Below are positions 1 to 8,534 of a stretch of DNA of 64,000 bases, one piece after another. Position numbers and translations under genes: made by a program. The stretch's first letter is position 1. Each line of letters opens with the position of its first letter. Source of the stretch: Trichomonas vaginalis G3 (Eukaryota; Parabasalia; Trichomonadida; Trichomonadidae); NCBI RefSeq assembly GCF_026262505.1, contig NC_067203.1, forward strand, positions 2,666,001 through 2,730,000, read 5' to 3'. The notes beneath the pieces are model-generated. The model had not been told where the DNA came from. It saw nothing but the letters and a program-made list of their open reading frames with translations, and did not search any database.

Positions 1-52
1 CAAATAATCATTAGTTTCTTAAAGTTCTAATGTTGAACTCATCAAATTCTTT

Positions 53-235
53 TTAAAGTTTATGACTCCATTGATTCCATGAAATTAAATATTCTTTATC
101 ATTATATTTATACCTCATTAGCTTATTTTGGCTTTCATATTCATTAATTAATTCACAATCTTCATTTTTAAATTGAAGTTTAACCCATTCAGGATTTAAA
201 CAATGTTTAATTAATCGCGGAATATCTGACATCAT
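53..235 (-). CDS. Small hypothetical protein, shortened relative of the neighbouring 126-aa ORF
   Basis: This 60-residue ORF starts with two consecutive ATG codons. Residues about 14-55 align by eye with the middle of the 422-802 product: both have NPE followed by a hydrophobic/basic stretch, then EDCEL, NEYE, LRYKY or MRYKY, and a (N/S)W or NEW motif near the end. It lacks the first ~35 and last ~30 residues of the longer relative. I do not recognise the family. The pair lies outside the Maverick and next to a second junction at about 918, so they may be cargo of another mobile element. It may be a real small gene or a decayed duplicate. Confidence 0.4.
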   Translation of the reverse strand: MMSDIPRLIKHCLNPEWVKLQFKNEDCELINEYESQNKLMRYKYNDKEYLISWNQWSHKL

Positions 236-353
236 CTATATATAGCTTCTTTTATAAAAGATAAAAAATAAATTATTTTAAAATTAATGTTAATTTTTTA
301 ATGTGTTTAGTATATAAATATTTATTACTAATTTATTTAATAATGTCGCGCTT

Positions 354-411
354 TCTTACGAATTAAAAAAATAAAATAATAAACATAACTAAGTTTTAAT
401 TTTTCGTAAGA
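354..411. repeat. Inverted repeat between the two related small ORFs
   Basis: TCTTACGAA at 354-362 is mirrored by TTCGTAAGA at 403-411, with an A/T-rich interior. The element sits just downstream of the 126-aa ORF and upstream of the 60-aa ORF (both minus strand). It could be a transcript-end hairpin or an operator-like site. Related CTTACG/GTAAG motifs recur at about 807 and 887. Confidence 0.4.
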
Positions 412-421
412 AGTTTATTTT

Positions 422-802
422 TTATTCATGAAAATAATTATTTCTAATTTCTTTTACTCTCTCGTATATACTAGATTTAAAGAATTCAGAACATTTCCCA
501 TAATCTCCTAAATGTTTTCTTATCTTATTGGTTTTCCATTCATTATATGAAACTGAATAAACTTTATCTTTATTTTTGCATCTTTCATCACTTCCAATAT
601 ATTTATATCTCAGTTTTGATTTATTGGTTTCATATTCATTAACGTTTAATAATTCACAGTCTTCCTTTTTAAATAAATGTTTTATGTATTCAGGATTAAC
701 AATTCTATAATATTGCTTCCCTTTAAATCTTTGAATATAAACAGGAACACCATCCTCTAAAATTCGATAATCTATTTTATCTGGTTTTACTTGTTGGGTC
801 AT
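422..802 (-). CDS. Hypothetical 126-aa lysine/tyrosine-rich protein
   Basis: The ORF has an ATG start and is rich in Lys, Tyr, Asn and Glu. The central part (EDCEL, NEYE, LRYKY, SYNEW) is repeated in shorter form by the 53-235 ORF, which points to tandem duplication. There is no signal peptide or membrane segment, and no known domain was recognised. About 115 bp upstream of the start lies the point near 918 where ankyrin homology ends, so this ORF is probably the outermost gene of another inserted element. Confidence 0.45.
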   Translation of the reverse strand: MTQQVKPDKIDYRILEDGVPVYIQRFKGKQYYRIVNPEYIKHLFKKEDCELLNVNEYETNKSKLRYKYIGSDERCKNKDKVYSVSYNEWKTNKIRKHLGDYGKCSEFFKSSIYERVKEIRNNYFHE

Positions 803-918
803 TTATGTAAGAATAAAAAAATAACTTTAATTTAAAATTAATATGTTAAAAAAATGATACAAAATCGCTCGATATTGTATGAATTCTTACGTTTACAAAA
901 AAAGTCACACACCCCGCC

Positions 919-1429
919 CTATCCTACTACTTGACTTGAAACAATGTAGTTTAAGCATTTCTTGTCTATTTTATTACTTTCCATGCATTTATTGATAATA
1001 TCGACGTTACCACCGATGATAGAATAAACAAGGCAATCGTGAGTTATTGAAGTTTGGAGATTTGAAATGAGGAAATAAAAAATGTTAACAGAACCAAAAT
1101 AACAACAAGCTTTAATTGGTGATAGCTCAGCAAAGTCCGGTATTCTTATTATGGTATTACTGATTTCATTTTCCATAATATATTCTTTAAAATTATCAAT
1201 TTGATCATTCATAATGATATTTTTTATAAGATCATTTTTCGGAAATAAGAATTTATTGAGACTAATCCGAACTGCATTTTCGTTACAATTGTATTGTATA
1301 TTGAAATGATTACTTTTAAAAACTTTTGAAATCATGTTCTTGGTTTCTGAATATTCTTTATCAAATCTTTCAATAATTTTAAAATATAGCTCGACAGAAC
1401 GATAGTTGAATTGGATTGCAGTGTAAATA
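919..1429 (-). pseudogene. Ankyrin/DUF3447 gene, downstream piece, cut at both ends
   Basis: The translation matches the central part of the DUF3447/ankyrin protein encoded at 14618-15739: a YNY or FNYRS-like motif, a stretch ending in an acidic/Asn-rich segment, then PIxACCYFGSVNIFYFLISN and a following helix pair. On the minus strand the gene reads from 9830 down to 9613, is interrupted by the Maverick, and resumes at 1429. Homology to the paralog stops at about 919 (after CLNYIVSSQ), where unrelated sequence begins. The piece therefore lacks its C-terminal ankyrin repeats and cannot make a full protein. Confidence 0.75.
1424..1429. repeat. Target-site duplication TAAATA, left copy
   Basis: TAAATA directly abuts the left terminal inverted repeat and is repeated at 9613-9618 directly outside the right one. 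Removing the element plus one copy keeps the ankyrin reading frame continuous across the site. Six-base duplications are typical of Maverick/Polinton integration. Confidence 0.85.
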
Positions 1430-1499
1430 AAAAAAAAAAAAAAGGTAGTGGGGCCTCCAGGCACTTCGTGCCCTCTAGCCCTGAAGATGTTTAGTATAA
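1430..1499 (+). repeat. Left terminal inverted repeat of the Maverick
   Basis: Fourteen A residues are followed by GGTAGTGGGG and a hairpin-forming core (GGCAC TTC GTGCC flanked by GGGC/GCCC). It then ends in GATGTTTAGTATAA. The right end is the reverse complement with only two mismatches over 70 bp. Confidence 0.9.
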
Positions 1500-1709
1500 C
1501 TTTGTCCGGACAAATAAGGGTCTATCGTCGCTACAGGAAAAGTTACAGGCGTTCCAAGGAAGTACTTTGAGAAGCCTTTTCTCCCTTATAGAATGAGATA
1601 GGACGGTTATTTTACAAAACTGACAACACTTTGACCGAGTAGTTTTTTGTGCTGAACAAAAAGTGTCATATAAACATCTGTCAAAAACCGCTTTTTAACT
1701 TCACTTAAA

Positions 1710-3661
1710 ATGCCACGTAAGCTACGTAAGAATATACGTAAGAGGAAGAGAGCACTGAAACATCCAATAGTAAAACTGACACCACAACAACAGTTGCAAC
1801 AACAAATGATGAATGACCCCACTATGTTGCAACAAATGTCAAGCAACCCTATGCTTTTAAACCGAGTTATTGGTGCACAGAGTGGAGGTTTAAGAGCGGC
1901 ACTTTTAGCGAAAATGGCAGGCTATGGTGGAGCTGCAGACGGAACAGCTTATAACCCTCAAAGTCAAATGAATTTGAGTTCACTCAAAAATCAAATAACA
2001 GATGTCAAAAAGTCAAACATAGACATACAGAAACAAATAAGTGAAAACGAAAAAACTAGAATATGACAGACACACAAAGAAACTCAATGAGTTAAACGTA
2101 GAGAAAAAGAAGAAAGAAGAACAACTGAAAGAACTAAGTACAGAGGAATATGCGAAAAAAGTGTCAGAAAAAGCAGCAGAAGTAGCAAAAATGGAACAAG
2201 ATGTTATAAATTTGAAAAACCATACTACTCAATATAAAGTACTGAAAGATGAAGAAATAAAACAAAAAGCCCTGAAGACATATATGGATAGCGATGAGTA
2301 TAAAAAAGAAGTTGAAGCAAATGTAAAGGCAGAAAAACTTTTACAGTTGCAAAACCAAACCGTACAGTATGAAAACTTAGCACAAGAAAGTAAAAATAAC
2401 GACCGCAGCCATGCAAAAGGCAATGAAAAGCGCAGAAATATATAAAACTAATAATGACTGGTTTAGATGCCCAAGCCAACGCCAAAGCAGCCCAACTTAT
2501 AGGGTCAATAAGGACAAAAATACAAGCGGATGAAGACAGTTCAAATGAAGCTTTAATGAATGCTGACTTTAAGAACGCCTTCGAAGCTCTTCATAGTAAG
2601 GTGAAAACTAGTGAACGACTTCTCATCTGGAAAGAAACTGAAGTCTGAAGGTTTCGAACAACGAGTTTAAGAGAAGTAGCACAAAATATAGACGAAAATA
2701 ACAGATGCAGCAACGAGACAGGCAGTTCAAAGTGCCTATGACGCCGTTAGAGCAACTGTTGTGGAAAGTCAAGAAAAAGAGTTACAACAGACCAAAACAG
2801 ACCTAGTAAATGCTTTCTTAAAACGAAAAGTCAGGTAGGACATTATGCTGCAGATGAACATATGTGCCAGTTGGTGGAACTTATATACCACCAAACCCTC
2901 CAAGAGAACACCTGCCACCAGGACTACCTAAAACATTTACATCGTCACATGGACACAGACACAGGCATGCACCAAAAACCAACACAACAACCAACACAAC
3001 AACCAACAGTTCAAAACACTGCACAACAACCAACAGTTCAAAACACTGCACCACAACCAACAGTTCAAAACACTGCACCACAACAACAGTTCAAAACACT
3101 GCACCAACCACAAACAGAGCAAGGACATAAAAGATAGAGAACAAGGAAACCAAGAATTCTTAAAAATGCTTAAGGAAGACTATGGTTACCCAGATACTCT
3201 TGACTTTAGTGACAGATATAAAGAAGCTATTAGAAAGTTCAAGGAAGGAAATACTGACCCGAACCTATTTAGCTTTATGGTTCAGCACCAAATGGGATAT
3301 AATTTCAAACCTGGAAAATACAAGCTTGCTAAGGGATATGATTTAATAGCATATCATCCAAATGACATGGATGAATTTACTCCGAGATATTTGGTGTCAG
3401 AGCTAAATGATAATTCAACTATCTTCATGAAACGCAGTAAAAATAGAGACGGAACGAAAAAGAAAAGGTTTATGAGTCCGGATGACTTAGATAGGGAACT
3501 TTTTAAAAACGGTCTCGGAATATATGAAATGCCAGCAGATGAGGTACAAGAAACTCCACAGGAAGAAGTTCAGATACAACCAGACATGGAAGAAATAGTT
3601 CAGCAACAACAGCTAGAAGAGCTGAAGGAAACGAACAAGTCCCTCCTTTGGAAACTAACTT
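1710..3661 (+). pseudogene. Maverick coiled-coil/Gln-rich protein, frameshifted and running into the gap
   Basis: Successive open pieces in shifting frames read as one long gene. Its parts in order are: a very basic start (RKLRKNIRKRKR), a Gln/Met-rich segment with NPMLL-type motifs, a heptad-like Lys/Glu coiled coil (2041-2445), an Ala/Lys-rich segment (2454-2810), a Pro-rich segment (about 2862-2985), about four copies of an 8-residue QPTVQNTA repeat (about 2990-3100), and a globular part from 3166 (ending in an acidic Gln-rich stretch) that enters the N gap. At least four frame changes are needed. A basic N-terminus followed by a coiled coil suggests a DNA-associated or structural virion-like protein, but I do not recognise a family. 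Start chosen: ATG 1710. Confidence 0.55.
2984..3100 (+). repeat. 24-bp tandem repeat encoding QPTVQNTA
   Basis: About four copies of a 24-bp unit (CAACCAACAGTTCAAAACAC with variations) encode an eight-residue Gln/Thr/Asn-rich motif inside the Maverick coiled-coil gene. The last copies are imperfect and the region shifts frame on both sides, which is consistent with slippage. Confidence 0.7.
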
Positions 3662-3761
3662 NNNNNNNNNNNNNNNNNNNNNNNNNNNNNNNNNNNNNNN
3701 NNNNNNNNNNNNNNNNNNNNNNNNNNNNNNNNNNNNNNNNNNNNNNNNNNNNNNNNNNNNN
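3662..3761. other. Assembly gap of 100 N
   Basis: Exactly 100 undetermined bases lie inside the Maverick between the coiled-coil gene and the glycine-led peptide. A round 100 often marks a gap of unknown size, so missing Maverick core genes could lie here. Confidence 0.95.
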
Positions 3762-3856
3762 TCAGGATTTGGAATAAGATTTGTTGCATCTCGTGCTACA
3801 TCCAACCTTTCTGTACAGTTTGTATAATAGGGTTGTGCTTTCTCTTTAAGTATTAC

Positions 3857-3964
3857 CTATGTACTCAAAATCTTCCTTCCAACTCCAAATACACCTCTGG
3901 CTATTGTTCCCACTGCGGGTAAAAATCTAGATGCAACTCCTGCTAATGCGCCAAATAAACCCAT
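3857..3964 (-). CDS. Glycine-led amphipathic 35-aa protein, minor-capsid-like
   Basis: The ATG at 3964 opens a 35-residue frame starting MGLFGALAG and ending at TAG 3857. It is rich in Gly, Ala, Phe, Val and Arg, with a spacing that would form an amphipathic helix. A related start (MGFFSK) occurs in the ORF at 7874-7993. Short glycine-led amphipathic N-termini are known in adenovirus-type minor capsid proteins, and Polintons encode comparable minor capsid proteins; the assignment here is inference. Sequence beyond the stop (toward the gap) contains LDVARDATNLIPNP in another frame, so the original protein was probably longer and is now truncated by a frameshift. It is divergent from the integrase, with only 17 bp between the start codons. 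Confidence 0.45.
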   Translation of the reverse strand: MGLFGALAGVASRFLPAVGTIARGVFGVGRKILST

Positions 3965-3981
3965 TTCTTATAGGATAAAAA

Positions 3982-4954
3982 ATGACGAATCCAAACAAGG
4001 ACCCCTATGTTTCTAAAGCGACAAAGAAAGCACTCATGGTAAAAATCTTTAGTTCAACACCAAATGCTTGGTTTATGGATATCTTGGAAAACATTCCGAG
4101 AGTTAGAACAGATGGACCACCAATACTGGTTAAATATTTGTTGGTCAAAAACACAAGATACTGTGAAGCAAGCCATACCATTACAGTCCAAAGCTATTTT
4201 AGATATCTTAGCAGCTTTGACAATATTCGTTGACAAATACCATCCAACAAAACTGACATCTGACTGTGAAAGTTCTTTCAAATCAGATGATGTAAAAAAC
4301 TATCTGCGTTCAAAAAATGTAAACCAATATTTCATTGTCGACCAAAACCATTCTGCTCTTGGTGTCATTGACGGTTGTATAAAAATGTTAAGAGACTTAA
4401 ACCAACCACAAGGTGGTGAAGCAAATGAAATGTCATATGACGACAAATATAGACACTTCTCCATGGCAAAATGAGACAAGTTTTAAATATATTACAATAG
4501 CCGTAAACAAAAAAGGTTTGGGAAACCACTCCCCCGAAGAAATGAAAAACAACCCTGACTTAGAGAAAGACTATATATTTAATAATTTAGTCAAAAGAGA
4601 CAAAACAAGAAAGAATGCCGGGCTTCAAACTTCAGAAAGGTGACAAAGTAAAAATAGAAATACCTAAAACGCGACCCATATGAAATACTATTGACTATGA
4701 CAAACAATGGGAACCCGACAGGTACTCACATTCGTGTTCGTAAAAATAGAAGAAAGTATACAAGAGAATATATATGAAGTTTTAGGCAAACATGGCAAAA
4801 TGTACACACTGCAAGCAGAAGATAAAACTACTATTGTCAGACCTCGTTTCAAACTTGTCAAAGTTCAAGGTGTATACTTTCAAAGACAGTTTCCTAACAA
4901 ATATAAGACAACTCCTGACGAAATATGCTAAAAAGAAGTTGAAAATGACGACTA
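3982..4954 (+). pseudogene. Maverick c-type (retroviral-like) integrase, multiply frameshifted
   Basis: Fragments in three frames line up as one DDE integrase. The N-terminal piece starts at ATG 3982. The middle piece has IPLQSKAILDIL followed by FVDKYHPTKLTSD, which carries the second catalytic Asp, and then the NHSALGVID segment. The C-terminal pieces have HSPEEM and a GDKVKI beta-barrel-like part, ending in VRPRFKLVKVQG. The residue at the expected catalytic Glu is Asp, with exactly 35 residues between it and the preceding Asp. The first catalytic Asp cannot be placed because a frameshift lies there. The enzyme would insert the element and create the 6-bp duplication. It ends tail to tail with the fibre gene at about 4952. 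Confidence 0.75.
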
Positions 4955-6880
4955 AGCAATTCTATACCATGCGTAAACTGTCATGTAAGGTGGCATGTAT
5001 TCTTTACTTTGTCCCGTTGTTTGCGTATATCCTGAAACGTGATGTGTATGGTTTCCTTCTCCCTGAGTGTCATCCCAGTAACAATTTATAGCAAACTTAA
5101 CGTCGTCTTTAACATCATATCCTTTACCTTTTGTCATTCCTGACCAATCCCAATATCTATGCTTATGCCAACCTGCTTGAGATGTACTTAAATCTATGTA
5201 GTGACTGTGTGCAGGTAGATTTTCACCTGAAATCGTTTTACTTCCACCTGTTTCCTTTGAAGAGTTTGCACAATACAAAAACTGTCGACTATTTGTCCCA
5301 TGCACCAACACCAAACATTACTTGAGGACCTCTTCTCTCCATAGATGTATAAATAGAACCTACTGGGTTCATTAATCAAACATATGAGACATTATAGGAT
5401 TGTCTCTTTTGAACTTAAAATATAGTGCAACTATTTCAGGTTTCTTCTGGTTTGTTGTAAGAATATTTTTATAATATAATCTTATGTTTTCAGGGTAGGT
5501 AAAATCTTGACTATAATATTTATTTCTGTCATCTATATAATAATATACTATTCGCGTTTTTTCTATTGCATATATCTTTTATATCTATAATAATCTAAAT
5601 ATAATGTTTGCTTTTGTTCATCTGCATGTAGTGTTCCTTCGTCATCTACATAGTCATAATAATATGGTGCTGGAGCTGGTCAGGCAATGTCATATCTGCC
5701 ATTCAATAAACTCGGAAATATTTCTTTTGTTCGTCTCCATATAAGTTTAAGTAGCAGTTGTTGTCTAATGGAACTTTAACTTGTGTACCATCATTCTTTA
5801 TATAGCTTACATACATTTCATTGTTATTTTTCGGAATGAGTTTATACCGTATACCATTTCTTAAGGACTGTACAAACTGCCATCTAAAATATTTATTTTC
5901 TTCATTTGAAAGAAAAGTCACCAACAATAGTTTCAATATTTTTTGTTGTTCCTATCAAACTTTGGTATATTTCATTGACATATGTTTTATCTGCTTTCTT
6001 TTCAAGGCTAACGTTTAAGTCTGTTATTTCAGAAGATGTATGTGTATGTCCAACGGCACTTTTCCTTTTAAGGTTTCTTGTAAGTTTGTAATATTTGCAA
6101 TGGTATGTGTATGTCCAACGGCACTTTTCCTGTTTAAGGTTTCTTGTAAGTTTGTAATATTTGCAATGGTATGTGTATGTCCAACGGCACTTTTCCTGTT
6201 TAAGGTTTCTTGTAAGTTTGTAATATTTGCAATGGTATGTGTATGTCCAACGGCACTTTTCCTGTTTAAGGTTTCTTGTAAGTTTGTAATATTTGCAATG
6301 GTATGTGTATGTCCAACGGCACTTTTCTGTTTAAGGTTTCTTGTAAGTTTGTAATATTTGCAATGGTATGTGTATGTCCAACGGCACTTTTACTGTTTAA
6401 GGTTTCTTGTAAGTCTGTTATTTCAGATATAGAATGTGTATGAGTCTTTTTAGAATATTCGTTTTCAGCTCTTGTCACTTCACTTGACATTTTATTGTCA
6501 ACATATGTTTGTCTGCTAGTTCAGGATGAGTATGTTCTTTTGTTGCATAAGCATTGTTAGCTCTTTCTTCTTCTTTTTATTGCATCGTCTACATATTCTT
6601 TGTCAGCTTTGTTGTCAACATCTGTTTTCAAAAGAAGTTCATTTATAGGTTTCTCGTTTAAAGTTCCTTTTGTTGGATTTATACAGACAGTATGGTTCTT
6701 CTTGTCTTGAAATAGAAACTCATCTGTCATTGGGTTTAATGTCAGTTTTAAGTTTCCTTCTTTCAATGACTCAGATATCTTAGAATAGTTTGAAAAGTTG
6801 TTTGTGTTCTTATTTAGAGCTTGCATAATGAGTTGTCGGTTGTGTTGTATTTCTCTCATGGAAGCAATATCTTTCGACAT
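4952..6880 (-). pseudogene. Phage-type tail fibre with HxH repeats and tail-collar C-terminus
   Basis: The gene starts at ATG 6880 (MSKDIASMREIQ) and ends at TAG 4952. The N-terminal part has KADKEYVDDAI, a motif common in phage fibres. The middle has six tandem 22-residue units, each with GHTHT, IANITNLQ and ETLN. The C-terminus resembles a phage tail-collar domain: LPAHSHY, HKHRYWDW, NHTHHV, then YMPPYMTVYAWYRI. Repeated HxH motifs coordinate metal in trimeric phage fibre tips, so a metal-stabilised trimeric spike is the likely structure. At least five frame changes (around 6555, 6300, 6065, 5920 and 5700-5310) disrupt it. A fibre attached to a Maverick virion-like particle would act in surface attachment; this is inference. 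Confidence 0.7.
6037..6434 (-). repeat. Six 66-bp tandem units encoding HxH fibre repeats
   Basis: The motif TGTGTATGTCCAACGGCAC recurs at about 6041, 6106, 6172, 6238, 6304 and 6369. Two units are one base short (65 bp), which is what breaks the reading frame. Each full unit encodes 22 residues with one GHTHT motif. The copies are almost identical, so the expansion is recent. Confidence 0.85.
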
Positions 6881-6898
6881 TTTTATTCTAGATAAAAT

Positions 6899-7748
6899 AT
6901 GCTTCCAATAGAAAAAGAAAATTCAAGAGTTGCTACAACTAAACCATTAGATGAACTTTTTACTAATGTCGGTCAAAAGTTTGAGACAGAGACCGTAAAG
7001 CATGAAGGCTATCGTTTTGACTACCCATTAAGATGGCTAAGAGACCCATCTGTCACAAAAGCTATTGGCTTTCGTAGAATGAAGTTTGTGTCTGTAGAAG
7101 ATAAAAGTTTTCCATTTATTGTAAGGTTTCATATAGATTATATATCTGAAGGGAAACGAAAAATGTGGGAAGAAATTGAGCTAATACAAGTTGACCTTTC
7201 ATCTTCTCTACAGACTGCGTTAAAAAAATATAGAAGATAAAATAAATTCATGTTATGCAAAATATGCTGATGAATATGCAAATACCGAGAGCACACTTTA
7301 TGTGAGAATTGTATATGACAAACAAAATTCACAAGTGTCATTTCAAATCTACGAAAACAATCCAAATAAAGACGAACAAATATATACAGAATTCACTGCA
7401 ATGTCATGGTATTATTTGCAAAGAATGTTAAATCAGAAAGTCGAACTTCCTTTAGCAAATATTTACAGTCGATATGCAAGAGATGAACCATATTTATTGA
7501 AAGATGTTTTCGACAAAGATGCTATTATTGTTCATGCTTCATTTTCTGGCGCCCAAAACTCTTTCTTATGCTTGGCAAATGACTTTTACGAAAAACCTAC
7601 AAAGTTATACGAACCACCAAGTGGAAGTATTTCAGACTTTCAAGTATGGTTTACTACAGATGGAAGAAAAAGAATAATTCCATTATACCATGTGTTTTAC
7701 TTAGAACTTAGTTTCATATACAACTACTATCGAACGGTAAAAATATAA
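6899..7748 (+). pseudogene. Penton-like minor capsid protein of the Maverick (one frameshift)
   Basis: Two ORFs (6899-7240 and a continuation to 7748) join if a single base is adjusted in the A7 run at about 7222-7229; the sequence then reads on as a roughly 282-residue protein. Length, a beta-rich composition and the C-terminal stretch (FQVWFTTDGRKRIIPLYHVFYLELSF) are compatible with the single-jelly-roll penton proteins of Polintons and adenovirus-like viruses. I did not align it, so the family call is tentative. ATG 6899 is the only sensible start; it is divergent from the fibre gene, 18 bp away. Confidence 0.45.
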
Positions 7749-7873
7749 TTTTTTAATACGGTTGAGGTGTTGGATTTGGTTGCCAACTAGACTTGGTGCA
7801 GGTTCAGGCTGTTGTATAACAGGAGCTTGCTCTTCTGGTTCAGGGTCTTTAGGTATAATACCAACGAACTGAC

Positions 7874-7993
7874 CTACTCTTTACCAATATTTTTGACTCC
7901 GTTCCAAATTCCTCTTCCTACGGTTTTTATTCCATTCCATATACCTCTTCCAACATTTCGAAAGAAGTTTCCTATCTTACTGAAGAAACCCAT
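7874..7993 (-). CDS. Glycine-led amphipathic 39-aa protein with an 11-residue repeat
   Basis: The ATG at 7993 opens a 39-residue frame starting MGFFSKIGNFF and ending with TAG at 7874. VGRGIWNG appears twice, exactly 11 residues apart (hendecad), each followed by (I/V)K. On a helix this gives a Trp/Ile/Val face and a Lys/Arg face, typical of membrane-active amphipathic helices. It is not covered by longer ORFs. A Pro/Glu/Gln-rich frame (GIIPKDPEPEEQAP) continues beyond the stop in a shifted frame to about 7760, so a longer original protein is likely. It is probably a minor capsid or membrane-interaction component related in design to the 35-aa protein at 3857-3964. Confidence 0.5.
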   Translation of the reverse strand: MGFFSKIGNFFRNVGRGIWNGIKTVGRGIWNGVKNIGKE

Positions 7994-8011
7994 TTTACTA
8001 TATGTAAAAAT

Positions 8012-8379
8012 CTAATGTCCGCCTAGTCTCTTACGTTTCCTGTTGAGTTCCATAGCATTCTTTAACTGGAGCTCATACATTCTGTTTCTCCTCTGGTAGA
8101 AAACATATTCTGGGTCAACTCCTGTGTTCGCGTCATCTGCATAAAGTTGTTTATATCCCACTTCAGGGTTTGTATAAAACTCTTTCCATCTCATATTTGC
8201 ATACCATGGTGGCAAACCTAACCCTAACGCAGCGTCATTTGACATGGCAGTTTGCATTTGTACATCTGTTGGCACTTGACCATAGTTTGCCATTGCAGTT
8301 TGTATTCTAACTTCATTTGAATATTCTCTGGGTTTGGTTGTCCAGGTTGCTGTGCATTCGCTAAGTTCTGTGCGTCCAT
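8012..8379 (-). pseudogene. Maverick basic protein, Met/Asn/Gln-rich, one frameshift
   Basis: The likely start is ATG 8379 (MDAQNLANAQQPGQPNPE). A one-base shift near 8328 then moves to the frame that runs through YSNEVRIQTAMANYG, QMQTAMSND, LGLPPWYANMRWKEFY and ends KRKRLGGH at 8012. The TAMxN(Y/D) motif is repeated 18 residues apart. The very basic C-terminus suggests DNA or capsid contact. I do not recognise the family. It sits between the second amphipathic peptide and the small membrane protein, all on the minus strand. Confidence 0.5.
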
Positions 8380-8402
8380 TTAATATTAGATAAAAATATC
8401 TC

Positions 8403-8534
8403 TTACGAGTACATATGCTGAACATTTGCAGGCATTGGTTCATCTTCATATTCTCTGTACTTTTCTGCCACGTCAAATAAATAAATGACACAATGGAAAA
8501 AACCTATAACAAGTAGTCCTATTTCAAACCACAT
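8403..8534 (-). CDS. 43-aa single-pass membrane protein
   Basis: The frame MWFEIGLLVIGFFHCVIYLF gives one clear membrane segment (residues 3-20), followed by a short acidic tail (KYREYEDEP) to TAA 8403. Its start overlaps the 3' end of the methyltransferase gene by 16 bp, and its stop lies 23 bp before the start of the next gene, so the three look like a tight minus-strand series. Short membrane proteins are usual in virus-like elements, but no family is recognised. It is intact. Confidence 0.5.
   Translation of the reverse strand: MWFEIGLLVIGFFHCVIYLFDVAEKYREYEDEPMPANVQHMYS

Noticed and set aside
1430..1443. A14 run as the poly(A) tail of a retroposed sequence
   Set aside because: A matching T14 run caps the other inverted repeat, so it is part of the transposon terminus.
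2881..3128. Minus-strand Cys/Leu/Val-rich ORFs
   Set aside because: They are antisense readings of the QPTVQNTA-coding repeat.
4952..6880. Phage fibre sequence as bacterial or phage contamination
   Set aside because: It lies between clear Maverick inverted repeats with a target duplication inside a trichomonad ankyrin gene and has the same low GC as its neighbours.
1710..7748. Programmed ribosomal frameshifting to explain the many frame changes
   Set aside because: There are too many shifts at unrelated places in several genes, some with in-frame stops; decay or draft errors fit better.
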